Source: Haematobia irritans
Lineage: Eukaryota > Arthropoda > Insecta > Diptera > Muscidae
DNA length: 64,000 nucleotides
Direction: 5' to 3'
Assembly (NCBI RefSeq): GCF_050003625.1
Contig: NC_134400.1
Location: forward strand, 44,626,557 to 44,690,556
Shown here: positions 23,496 to 33,703 of the stretch, piece by piece
How the letters are laid out: each line of letters opens with the position of its first letter
Numbering within the stretch: position 1 is the stretch's first letter
Made by a program: the position numbers and the translations under genes
The notes under the pieces: generated by a model
Databases searched by the model: none
What the model saw: only the letters and a program-made list of their open reading frames with translations
What the model was told of the DNA's origin: nothing

Positions 23496-23999
23496 ATTGT
23501 ATACTCACTGCTAAGTCGAAAACTTGTAGAAATGACTCAAATTTTCAAATTTTTCAATGAATGAATCTTAAATGCATTTTTGCGTAATTGTCTAAACAAT
23601 TATAAATATTTCCCAAATATTGCCCGAGATTTTGTAGAAGTCTGATTTGAGATTTTATCAAAATGTAGATCTAAATACAAAGTTGTGAAGAGTATATTAT
23701 AATCGGCCCGCCCGACTTTAGACTTTCCTTGCATTTTTATTTTTTGTTAAAATTGTGTTACGTCCCATAACGTTAGATTTAAATTTGAAGTACATAGATT
23801 TTGTAGAAGTATATACAATTTTGTCTAAATCGATTCAGATTCAAATTCATGCATATGGGAATATAAAACTTTATATAGTTCGCAACAAATTTAAAGGATT
23901 TGAGATAGTATCAATAATTTTGGTCCACAAATACATATACTGTTGGTATCTTCTCATACTATGATGGGTATTTGACTGAACTGAATGAACTGAACTTTA
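23496..23999. other. Fly dispersed repeat fragment, unassigned
   Basis: The phrases 'aaatcgattcagattcaaattcatg' and 'atatgggaatataaaac' look like a dispersed dipteran repeat. No gene is seen. Confidence 0.35.
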
Positions 24000-24660
24000 C
24001 TTTAAAAATTTTGGTATTGATTCCGAGCCAAAGACGCGGAGAATACAAGTAAGGATAATTTTAAGACACAATTCTCTTTTAAATTTTGGTTTTGTGTACT
24101 TGCTTCCAGGAAGCAAATTTTAATTTTTCGCTTTTTCAGCTTTTTCAGCTTTTTTTCGTTGTATGCTATTAAAGTCCTTTAAAAACAAGTTAACGACAAC
24201 TTTAGTTTCCTAATTAAACTCGACTTTCAGTAGAAATTATGCTATGTTTCAAGTAACAAAGTCTTTAAAATAGTGTTGAAAAACATGTCCTATATTTGAA
24301 CGATTTTTTGCTTTGTAGTCAAGATGCAAAAAGACAACAAATTTATTCATTAAATTTAAAGAATTTTTCTGAATTATTAAAGTCAAATTGACCTTAGCCC
24401 AAACATTTTTGCTTTCATGTTATGATACCCATTTTTAAGTGAAATCCTTTAATTATAAGGACAATTCGACTTCAGTGAAAAGTTTATCGACTTTTGGAGA
24501 AGGAAAAAAACTTTATATTAGAGAAATGCGTCTTCTATGCTAAGCAAAATTTATATTCGTATTTTAAAGACATGAAATCTTTGACCTCACGACAATATTT
24601 TTTTCAGTGTTATAGCATTATTTTATTTATTAAACATTGCCCTAAATTTGAAATATAGAG
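24000..24660 (+). repeat. F-family repeat, second subtype, copy 1
   Basis: Ordered phrases ('tattgattccgagccaaag', 'gctatgtttcaagtaacaaag', 'cctatatttgaacgattttttgctttg', 'ggagaaggaaaaaaac') are the same as in 25180-26255. This copy has no E insertion, so 'caagtaacaaagtc' at 24249 is an empty-site paralogue for the E4 insertion. Confidence 0.6.
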
Positions 24661-24794
24661 TTTAATTGGCATCTAATGTGAAATTAAGACCTTTTTTTTG
24701 CACCCATAAATAAATACGATACTTTATGTCGATCCACTTACGGTACCCCCACAATAGAACTACAAATTAGTGGTATTAAAATAAGATTTAGTTA

Positions 24795-24895
24795 TATTAC
24801 CCGGAGTCGACTCCGAAGTCGGAGTCGGAGTCGAGCTTATGAAAAATGCTAGAGTCGGAGTCGGGCAAAATTGGCTCGACTCCACAGCCCTGGTA
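24795..24895 (-). repeat. GACTCC-rich dispersed repeat, copy 3
   Basis: A dense GGAGTCG core ends 'ggctcgactccacagccctgg', the same terminus as copy 1. Confidence 0.65.
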
Positions 24896-25000
24896 AAATC
24901 TAGTACATACTGTAAAGTATGTTGGAACAGTTTTAACTAAACTTTTTATTTTAAGGAGTTTTTTCGTCTTGAAAATTGAGTCAACGATTTTTTTTACATA

Positions 25001-25159
25001 CACGCAGAGAAGGAATATGACATCCCCAAATAGGTTTCAAGATCACACTGTTACTTTTTCACGGGAAACATTTTTCGGAAATACATGTTCCATATTCTCC
25101 GTGAAGAAGTGGCATTATGCTCTTGAAACAAGTTTCGGGTGATCATATGCCTTCTCTGC
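25001..25159 (+). mobile_element. Short TIR MITE (K family)
   Basis: Opens CACGCAGAGAAGGAATATGA and closes TCATATGCCTTCTCTGC, an inverted repeat of about 16 bp with one extra base. TA precedes it (24999-25000). Its right side abuts the start of an F-family repeat ('actgaaaaaaag'), so the right duplication is not clear. A related sequence begins at 46536. Confidence 0.65.
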
Positions 25160-26257
25160 ACTGAAAAAAAGCATGCTCGGTTCCAAAGATTTTGTCTTTA
25201 CTTTCAAAATTTTGGTATTGATTCCGAGCCAAAGAAGCGGTGAATACAAATAAGGATACTTTTAAGACACAATTTTCTTTCAAATTTGAGTTTTGTGTAC
25301 TTGCTTCTAGCAGCAAATTTCAATTTTTCGTTTTTTCTGCTTGTTTTCTTCATATGCTATAAAAGTTCTTTAAACATGAGTTAGCGACAACCTTATTTTC
25401 AAAATTCGACTCGACTTTCAGTAGAAATTATGCTATGTTTCAAGTACACGGACGAAAAAGACTGTTTTTGATATGTTTGGGTGTAAAAATTATATGTTTG
25501 GAACTCAAATTTTTTAACACAACATTTTTAAGTGCAAGCATATAATGTTCATAAACTAGCGTAATATGTTTGGGACATATATGTTAATATTTTAGAACAT
25601 ATTATGTTTGGGACATAAAATGTTTGCAAATATAATATGCTTAGATGCAAACATATATTAATTTGGAAATAGCCTATAAACATATATGTGTTTAGAAAGC
25701 GAGACCTAGAGAGTATGCTGCAAGTAAAATAATGGATGTAACCAATTGGTGCCTTAAAAATATATCCACACAAAGAAAATATCATTAAAATTTTTTACTA
25801 TCAGCGTTTGCCCTAAGGTGAAACATAATATGTTTGAACAATACAAACAATATTTTGTTTGTACCAATCCTGAAAATATATATGCTTGAAGCAAAGTGTG
25901 TTTGGGGTATACGTTACAGAAGCGATTTTTTTGAGGGTGTAAGAACGTCTTAAAAAAATGTTGAAAAACGTGTCCTATATTTGAACGATTTTTTGCTTTG
26001 TAGTCAAGATGCAAAAAGACCGCAAATTTAAAGACAATTTCATTAATTTTAAAGAATTTTTCTGAATTATTAAAGTCAAGTTGACCTTAGTCCAAAAATA
26101 ATTTCTTTCATGTTATGATATGAAAAGTTTATCGACTTTTGGACAAGGAAAAAACTTTATATTAGAGAAATGCGTTTTCTATGCTAAGCAAAATTTGCAT
26201 TCGTATTTTAAAGACATGAAATCATTGACCTCACGACAATATTTTTTTCAGTGTGGG
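25160..26257 (+). repeat. F-family repeat, second subtype, copy 2, split by E4
   Basis: Matches 24000-24620 on both sides of the E4 insertion (left to 25446, right from 25940). It ends at 'acctcacgacaatatttttttcagtgtg'. Confidence 0.6.
25447..25939 (+). mobile_element. E-family element (E4), internally altered
   Basis: Starts CACGGACGAAAAAGACTG and ends TTTTTTTGAGGGTG, with TA on each side. The 5' 240 bp follow E1. The centre is different and lacks the tRNA-like part. The uninterrupted F paralogue at 24249 gives the pre-insertion sequence, supporting a 2-bp (TA) or 3-bp (GTA) duplication. Confidence 0.75.
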
Positions 26258-26685
26258 GGCATCGTATACTTTTCTTTACGACAAAGAAAATGTTCCTTAG
26301 TAGTGTTAAATATTTCCGTATAAAAAAAATTAAAATACTGATAAATGTTATTGTATTTATGAACTTTTTTAATTTAATGACAAATTTCGTTACTATAACA
26401 AAACCTTTCATACCGTTATGGACTAAAACAAAGCGCGAAATAAATTTATCCAGATACAGTACAAATTTATATAGAATTACAGTAAACAACCCAGTAAAAA
26501 AGGATCGCCAAAAAATTAGTGAAAATGTTCTTTTTGGATCAGGAAGTGGTGCAAAATTGGCGCAGAAGCGATGAATTTAACATGGGCTTGTCATAGGACA
26601 GATGTCCACCGATTCAGTGCATAATTTTCATCACTTCTTAAGGTGTGATCCGAATTCAGTGGTTTGGATGTGAATTAAAACATAA

Positions 26686-28907
26686 TTATACCCTCCATCA
26701 TAGGATGGGGGTATATTAACTTTGTCATTCCGTTTGTAACACATCGAAATATTGCTCTAAGACCCCATAAAGTATATATATTCTGGGTCGTGGTGAAATT
26801 CTGAGTCGATCTAAGCATGTCCGTCCGTCCGTCCGTCCGTCCGTCCGTCCGTCCGTCCGTCCGTCTGTTGAAATCACGCTAACTTCCGAACGAAACAAGC
26901 TATCGACTTGAAACTTGGCACAAGTAGTTGTTATCGATGTAGGTCGGATGGTATTGAAAATGGGCCATATCGGTCCACTTTTACGTATAGCCCCCATATA
27001 AAGGGACCCTCAGATTTGGCTTGTGGAGCCTCTAACGGAAGCATATTTCATCCGATCCGGCTGAAATTTGGTACATGGTGTTGGTATATAGTCTCTAACA
27101 ATCGTGCAAAAATTGGTCCACATCGGTCCATAATTATATATAGCCCCCATATAAACCGATCCCCAGATTTGGCTTGTGGAGCCTCTAAGAGAAGCATATT
27201 TCATCCGATCCGGCTAAAATTTGGTACATGGTGTTGGTATATGGTCTCTAACAATCATGCAAAAATTGGTCAACATCGGTCGATAATTGTATATAGCCAC
27301 CATATAAACCGATCCCCAGATTTGGCTTGCGGAGCCTCAAAGAGAAGCAAATTTCATCCGATCCGGCTGAAATTTGGCACATGATGTTGGTATATGGTCT
27401 CTAAGAACCATGCAAAAATTGGTCCACATCGGTCCATAATTATATATAGCCCCCATATAAACCGATCCCCAGATTTGGCTTGTGGAGCCTCTAAGAGAAG
27501 CATATTTCATCCGATCCGGCTGAAATTTGCTACATGGTGTTGGTATATGGTCTCTAACAACCATGCAAAAATTGGTCCATATCGGTCCTTAATTATATAT
27601 AGCCCCCATATAAACCGATCCCCAGATTTGGCTTGTGGAGCCTCTAAGAGAAGCATATGTCATCCGATCCGGCTGAAATTTGGTACATGGTGTTGGTATA
27701 TGGTCTCTAACAATCATGCAAAAAGTGGTCCACATCGGTCCATAATTATATATAGCCCCTATATAAACCGATCTCCACATTTGGCTTGCGAAGCCTCAAA
27801 GAGAAGCAAATTGCATCCGATCCGGCTGAAATTTTGTACATGGTATTGGTATATGGTCTCTAGCAACCGTGCAAAAATTGGTCCATATCGGTCCATAATT
27901 ATATATAGCGCACATATAAACCGATCCCCAGATTTGGGTTGCGGAGCCTCTAAGAGAAGCAAATTTCATCCGATCCGGTTGAAATTTGGTACATGGTATT
28001 GGTATATGGTCTCTAGCAACCGTGCAAAAATTGGTCCATATCGGTCCATAATTATATATAGCCCCCATATAAAACGTTCTCCAGATTTGACCTCCGGAGC
28101 CTCTTGGAGGAGCACAATTCATCCGATCCGGTTCAAATTAGGAACGTGGTGTTAGTATATGGTCGCTAACAAACATACCAAAATTGGTCCAATCACACAA
28201 AAATTGGTCCATATCGGTTCATAATCATGTTTGCCACTGAGCCAAAAATAATCTATCAAAATTTTATTTCTATAGAAAATTTTGTCAAAATTTTATTTCT
28301 AGAGAAAATTTTGTTAAAATTTTATTCGGTTCATAATAAAATTTTCATCATTGTCAAAATTTTATTTCTATAGAAAATTTTGTTCAAATTTTATTCGGTT
28401 CATAATTATGGTTGCCACTCGAGCCAAAAATAATCTACCAAGATTTTATTTTTATAGAAAAATTTGTCAAAAGTTTATTTCTATAGAAAATTTTGTTAAA
28501 ATTTTATTTCTGTAGACATTTTTGTCAAAATTTTCTTTCTATAGAAAATTTTGTGAAAATTTTTATTTCTATAGAAAATTTTGTGAAAATTTTATTTCTA
28601 TAGAAAATTTTGTTAAAATTTTATTTCTGTAGAAAATTTTGTCAAAATTTTATGTCTACTTTGTCAAACTGAATTATATACGTATTGGATCGATCTTTTT
28701 TTGATTTAATATATACCACGTATGGACTTACATACAGTTTAGAAGACGGTGTTAGGAGGTTTTAAGATACCTTGCCATCGGCAAGCGTTACCGCAACTCA
28801 AGTAATTCGATTGTGGATGGCAGTGTTTAGAAGAAGTCTCTACGCAATCCATGATGGAGGGTACATAAGCTTCGGCCTGGCCGAACTTACGGCCGTACAT
28901 ACTTGTT
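26686..28907 (+). mobile_element. C-family element (C3), near-identical to C1
   Basis: Aligned by eye to 16007-18220, I see one 8-bp difference in the CCGT microsatellite (11 versus 9 units) and one substitution (27288 G versus 16601 A). Flanks are unrelated, and here it lies inside a Q element. This points to very recent movement of the 2.2-kb unit. Internal order is as in C1. Confidence 0.9.
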
Positions 28908-29125
28908 ATTTTTATTTTTTTTTATGATTTTTAATGCATACTAAAGCTTGTCTGAAATGTTTGACCTCAAATATTTAAAAAAATTCTCAATTTTTCTAGA
29001 ATGGATTAACCCTATTTTTCGACAAAATTTGAATAATTTGTACCATTTTATTAATTCTTACTCTGTTTTGAACCTTTAAAAAAAATTAAAATTACCCATT
29101 AAAAATATGAAAAAAGCGAGTTATA

Positions 29126-30566
29126 CACCCAGAAAAAAGTGCCTTCGAAACTAAAGGAAAAAATTTTCATCAATATAGTTTATCCATTTTATTTCCATTA
29201 AGGTAAATTTTTGTGAAAAATAATAAAATTTACTCGTTTCAGTAAAAAAATCCTAACTGTAAGCAGTTAGGAATAGTTCATTAACTAGAATAAGGCATGG
29301 AATTTTATTCATACTATTTTCTTCGCTGGGTATAAGAATTTACTACTGAAAAAGAAAATTTTATTCACCGATAACAAAGCATTCGTAAAAATAAACAAAA
29401 ACCGAACTAAAACCAAGTTTCCTCAAAATTAGTAAAATTTCTTATAAAATGATAATAGCGACTTCCTTTATAATAGAAAGTTTTTCATACATACGAACAA
29501 CACTTGGCATAGAAAAATATTTTAGTTCATACGTACTAAGAAGTATGCAATCCTTTCAAAACTTAAGGAAACACACTTGTTAGAATATAGGAAATTTTCC
29601 TAAATTTCTATTGTCTACCTGTAATAGATAATCGATACCTGTCATCGTAATCGATGTGTTTGCGCGTGGGTGTAATCGATATATTTGCGCGTCGGTTGTT
29701 TTTTTAGTTGGAATCGCGTTGTTTTGGTATACGGAGAGATTGTTAAAAAATAATATGGTAAAATAATATAATAAATAACAAATAAAATATATAAAATATT
29801 TGTTATTTTAAATTAGTGAGAAAAATTTTCGTTTTTTTAAATAAATCTATCAATGTTCGTGATAGTGTATAAAGAAAGAAAACACCAGCAGAATAACAAC
29901 CCTTTCATTTGTCTTCATTTTGGAATCTTCAATTATCGGGTAATATTCAGTGACGCTAACCTTTTGCAACAAAAATGTTTTATGATTTTTTATATTTGTA
30001 GGTATTGAAATTGTAAAAGGAGGGCAAAATCGTTAGGCAGCAACTTATTAATAGTGAAAAGTACAAGAAGAAGAAAAAGTGCGTTTTACAGTTGATAATA
30101 TCACACGGAAATTGGAAATAGTGGAATAATAAACTAATATTTCAAAGAGATTCGATGCTGTTGATTCTTAAAAAATATATTCAATATATTAATAAAACAT
30201 GTCTTTTATTGAAGATAAAATTGCTTATAGAAATAAATAAAATTGTATTTAAAAACGAAGGTAAGCAGTTCTAATTATGAAGTAAAAGTTTTACCACAAA
30301 TGTGTAAGATTTGTCGAAATTAATGAAAAAATTTCAATAAAATCATTCCATATATGAATTCAAATTAGTTAAATCTTTTCATTCTGTAGTATAGTGGTAT
30401 ATAAATATAGGGAAATGTTAACTAATATATGGAATGCATTATTCCTAATTTCTACGAAAATCACATCGTTCAAACAAATAAAAATGTCTTTGGCGCTATA
30501 CGAAGTTCAACTTTCTTCACAATGAGTTCATTTTAACTTAAAGAAGGGGTCACTTTTTTCTGGGTG
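29126..30566 (+). mobile_element. TA-flanked TIR element (J family)
   Basis: A 1441-bp element starts CACCCAGAAAAAAGTGCC and ends GGTCACTTTTTTCTGGGTG, with TA (or TATA) at both junctions. The interior has no open frame above 60 codons. It includes 'tttgcgcgtgggtgtaatcg' and a repeated 'tttgcgcgtcgg' around 29660-29700, the only GC-rich spot, possibly promoter-like. A truncated right end occurs at 56494-56636. Confidence 0.8.
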
Positions 30567-30686
30567 TATAAATTTGAACAAAAAAAAATCTTGTGTAGTT
30601 AAAATAAAGAACATCTTTAGGAGGACATGTTTGGAAGTGATTTTAATGTCGTGCATTTAGAAGAACTTCCGATTTTTTTTTGGTGG

Positions 30687-31020
30687 GAAGTGATATATTC
30701 AAACGCCGGTATTAAGTTCAAAGTAAAAATTTCAGCAAAATAATTCCAAACAAAAATGTCATTGTAGTTGAAAATTCATATAATTAAATTCATACAATTA
30801 ATTTTTTAAAAATAATGCCACTTAAGAATATGATTGAATTTTTTACGTTTTTATTTAAAATATTAACTATCCCAATTAATATTTTTTTTTAAATAAAAAA
30901 TATAATTGAAAAGTTTATTCGGAAATAATAATTCACAAAAATGTTGACTCAATTACAAAGAAATTAGAAAAACTAAAAATAAAATACAAAAAATAATCGG
31001 ATGACTAGGAACTACATTAC
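30687..31020. repeat. Diverged R-like AT-rich block
   Basis: Words like 'caattaattttttaa' and 'attgaaaagttt' at 30770-30960 resemble the R family, but the ends are not defined. Confidence 0.35.
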
Positions 31021-32612
31021 ATATTCGTACACTGAAAAACATTTTGTTGTGAGGCCTAAGATTCCATGTCCTTAAAATACGAATGCAAATTTTGCTTAGC
31101 ATAGAAGATGTATTTCTCAGATATTAAGTTTTTTTCCTTGTCCAAAAGTCGATGAACTTTTCAATGAAGTCGTTTTTTCCTTATAGTTAAGTGATTCGGC
31201 TTAAAATTGGCTATTCTAACATATTCATTCACATTCCGGTTTGCTAAGGTTAACTTGGCTTTAATACTTGTGAAAAAATCTTCAACATTAATGAATCTTC
31301 AACATTAATTAATGATTAATGAAAATCTTCAACATTAACTAAATTCGCGCCTTCCACAAAATAGTTCAATATTTCTTTAAATTTGTAAATTTTACTACAA
31401 ATGCGTTCATTATGAACTTCGTATATCACTATAGACATTCTTGCAACTTTGAACTCCAATTTTTTCCTTCAAACTACAAAATTTTCTTTATCAAATGAAA
31501 AAACTTAATTATGCCTAATAAATTTTCTTGAATTTGTCGAAAAATATTTACTTATTTTTATGACATCGGCGTGATGCCATCGTTTGTTATACTGTTTCTA
31601 AAAATATTCAAAATTTTCTAAAATTAACCGAAATTTTTCTTCCTGGTGGGTTCACTGTTTTTTCAGGGCATGTTTTCTTATTTTCGAAAACATAAAGTTA
31701 CAACAAAGATGCGAAATCCTACAAATAAATTATAGCCTACATTTGAAGCTTTTTTCTTTAATCCAAAGATTCAATAACTCAGTTAAGATTGTTTCTTTAC
31801 TTTAAGGAAAATTTTCCTTACCTCAAAGATATACGACGCAAATTTTAAAGATTCGTGTCCTACATTTAAAGAAAAATATTTTACAGCAAAGATTTTTTTA
31901 ACGAAATTTGCCCTTAACCCTTTCACTACCGAATTAAACCTAATGTTAAAAACTTTCATTTTTCCTCTGTTTCTACTTGTACTAACAGCATGTAGAAAAA
32001 ATATTGCAATTTGGAAGGCCTATTATTTATAAAGCTATATGTGTTTGTTCTGAAAACTTAATTCTTGAATTGTGACCAAATGGTCATACGAAACTAAAGG
32101 CTATTTGGCCTGTAATATCTGCTGAAGTGTTGAAAAAGAAATCAAAAAAGAATCTGAAATAATATAAGCTACAGTTTTTATATGAATATGCATTTACTAG
32201 AGACGTACAGTAGAAAAATTGTGTATTTTTCGTTTATTGTCAAGAAATGTTATGAAAATACATTTTAGTGCCCAGCAATATAGAAAATATTTATAGCTTA
32301 TTTAGATAAGAGCCTTTAATTTAAAATATCATCGAGAAATAAATCGAAAAGTGGGGAGTTAGAGTTTGGAGTCGTTTTCGAATGTCCTCTGTAGTGGACA
32401 TCGGTAGTGAAAGGGTTAATACTGTGTAAATTTCGTGTCCTAAAATTTAAATTGTATAATCTTCCATATTAGGCCAATATATTTTTCAGTATAAGATACG
32501 TCTTTCAAAACTTTATTTAAAGTTCATTGCTTCAAAAATGTTGTAATTTGAAAACTATTTGCGATCAAATTTTCTAAAATAAACCTTTCATGGTGGGTTC
32601 ACATTTTTTTGG
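31021..32612 (-). repeat. F-family composite split by piggyBac-type MITE
   Basis: It opens with TACACTGAAAAAC and reverse-matches 26255-26130. From 31660 onward it matches the 18480/54866 subtype forwards, and it ends near 'cacatttttttgggtgta'. The change of direction suggests two F copies head to head. The MITE at 31918-32415 interrupts it. Confidence 0.5.
31918..32415. mobile_element. piggyBac-type MITE
   Basis: 498 bp, beginning CCCTTTCACTACCGA and ending TCGGTAGTGAAAGGG, a perfect 15-bp inverted repeat. TTAA flanks each side (31914-31917, 32416-32419). A TTAA target and CCC/GGG ends are diagnostic of the piggyBac superfamily. There is no transposase frame, so it is non-autonomous. The F paralogue at 55966-55990 reads 'ccccTTAAtattgtgtaaatt' without the insertion, an in-window empty site. 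Confidence 0.9.
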
Positions 32613-33140
32613 GTGTAATGATGAAATAAAATTAAAATTTTTTTTATTGAATTTACTTTACGATGACACGTTAACCTATTAACGAAATACATTGTTTAAA
32701 GTAATGAATCAGCTATTCTTTCCATTCGCATACTAAAGATCCACACCCCTATAGGTATTGTAATTGATCTATATATTTACAGATCACTGGATTCTATTGT
32801 TTTGGTGGAGTGGGAATATGATGTCCAACTTATAAATATTTTTTAATTTAAAATAATGCAAAATGCTTATAATCTTTTTTTAATAGCACAGCAAAGGCCT
32901 CACGAAATAAATTGAGTTTATTCAATTGTTGTTGCATTCAAATCAGCATTTACATGATTTAAACAAATTGAATAAAGGAAGACATATGTATGGTTTAAAA
33001 GGGTGGGTCTATTTTTTCGATGAAAACAAATAATAATAAAATATACAGAAAAAAGTCCGCTGTTAAACTGATCCTAAACTTATTTTTGTTGAAAACAATT
33101 TATTTAGTTTTAAGAAATTTTCGCCAGCGCATGAACTAAC
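32613..33140. other. Unassigned DNA
   Basis: No gene and no clear repeat family were recognised. Confidence 0.35.
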
Positions 33141-33218
33141 TACTATATAAAAATAATATGCATTTAATACTAGCGTCGCCATCTATGTGTTAGACCGGGG
33201 ACTTATCAGCCAACCTGT
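33141..33218 (-). mobile_element. Himar1-type mariner terminal fragment
   Basis: 'actatataaaaataatatgc' runs to 'ggacttatcagccaacctgt' and equals the reverse of 38053-38130, the left end of the mariner. TA follows (33219-33220). Only about 78 bp remain, so it is a truncated end. Confidence 0.8.
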
Positions 33219-33289
33219 TAAACGTATGTATAAAGTTCAATGAAGGGACTAAAGCAGAAGAGAATTTTCGTACACTACTCATAAATAGT

Positions 33290-33560
33290 ACACTGAAAAG
33301 AATGTATGCCCGTTTCCAAAGATTTTGTAGCGTAGATTTGAAGTAAAGATACATTTAAGAAACTATTCTCTTTTAAATTTGAATTTCGCGTACTTGATTC
33401 TAGGAAACAAATTTTAATTTATTCGTTTTCAAAATTCACTGATGTGCTATCAAAGTCCTTTAAAAACGAGTTAACGACAACTTAAATTTCCAAATTCCGT
33501 TTCGACTTCAAAAATCCGTTTAAACTAACACTAAATTATTTTTATTGCAAAAAAAATTAT
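33290..33560 (+). repeat. F-family fragment
   Basis: Begins TACACTGAAAAGAATG and contains 'ggttaacgacaactt'-like phrases shared with 24180-24250. Decayed. Confidence 0.45.
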
Positions 33561-33703
33561 CTGTTTGTAGTTAAATTTTAATTACTTCCCCTGCCATTTT
33601 TCGAAATTTTCCACAACCTAATGAAATCTTACTTTTTTAAGTATGCTTCAAACATTTTATGAACTAAACGTGAGTATAAGCCCCCTCCCCAGAGACCTTC
33701 CTA

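Larger units (their letters stand above)
26489..30686 (-). mobile_element. Q-family element copy 3, split by two insertions
   Basis: Pieces at 26489-26685, 28908-29123 and 30567-30686 match Q copy 2 in reverse order and orientation. The two gaps are filled by C3 (26686-28907) and J (29126-30566). Without them the host is about 540 bp, the size of Q copy 2. Confidence 0.7.

Noticed and set aside
22887..23564. Phe/Lys/Asn-rich frames (also 44156 and 49614)
   Set aside because: These are translations of the 29-bp minisatellite.
26908..28155. Long open frames (up to 253 codons) as protein genes, here and at 16221, 34516, 58396 and 60720
   Set aside because: They lie entirely in 153-bp tandem repeats, are mirrored on the other strand, and recur in every C element.
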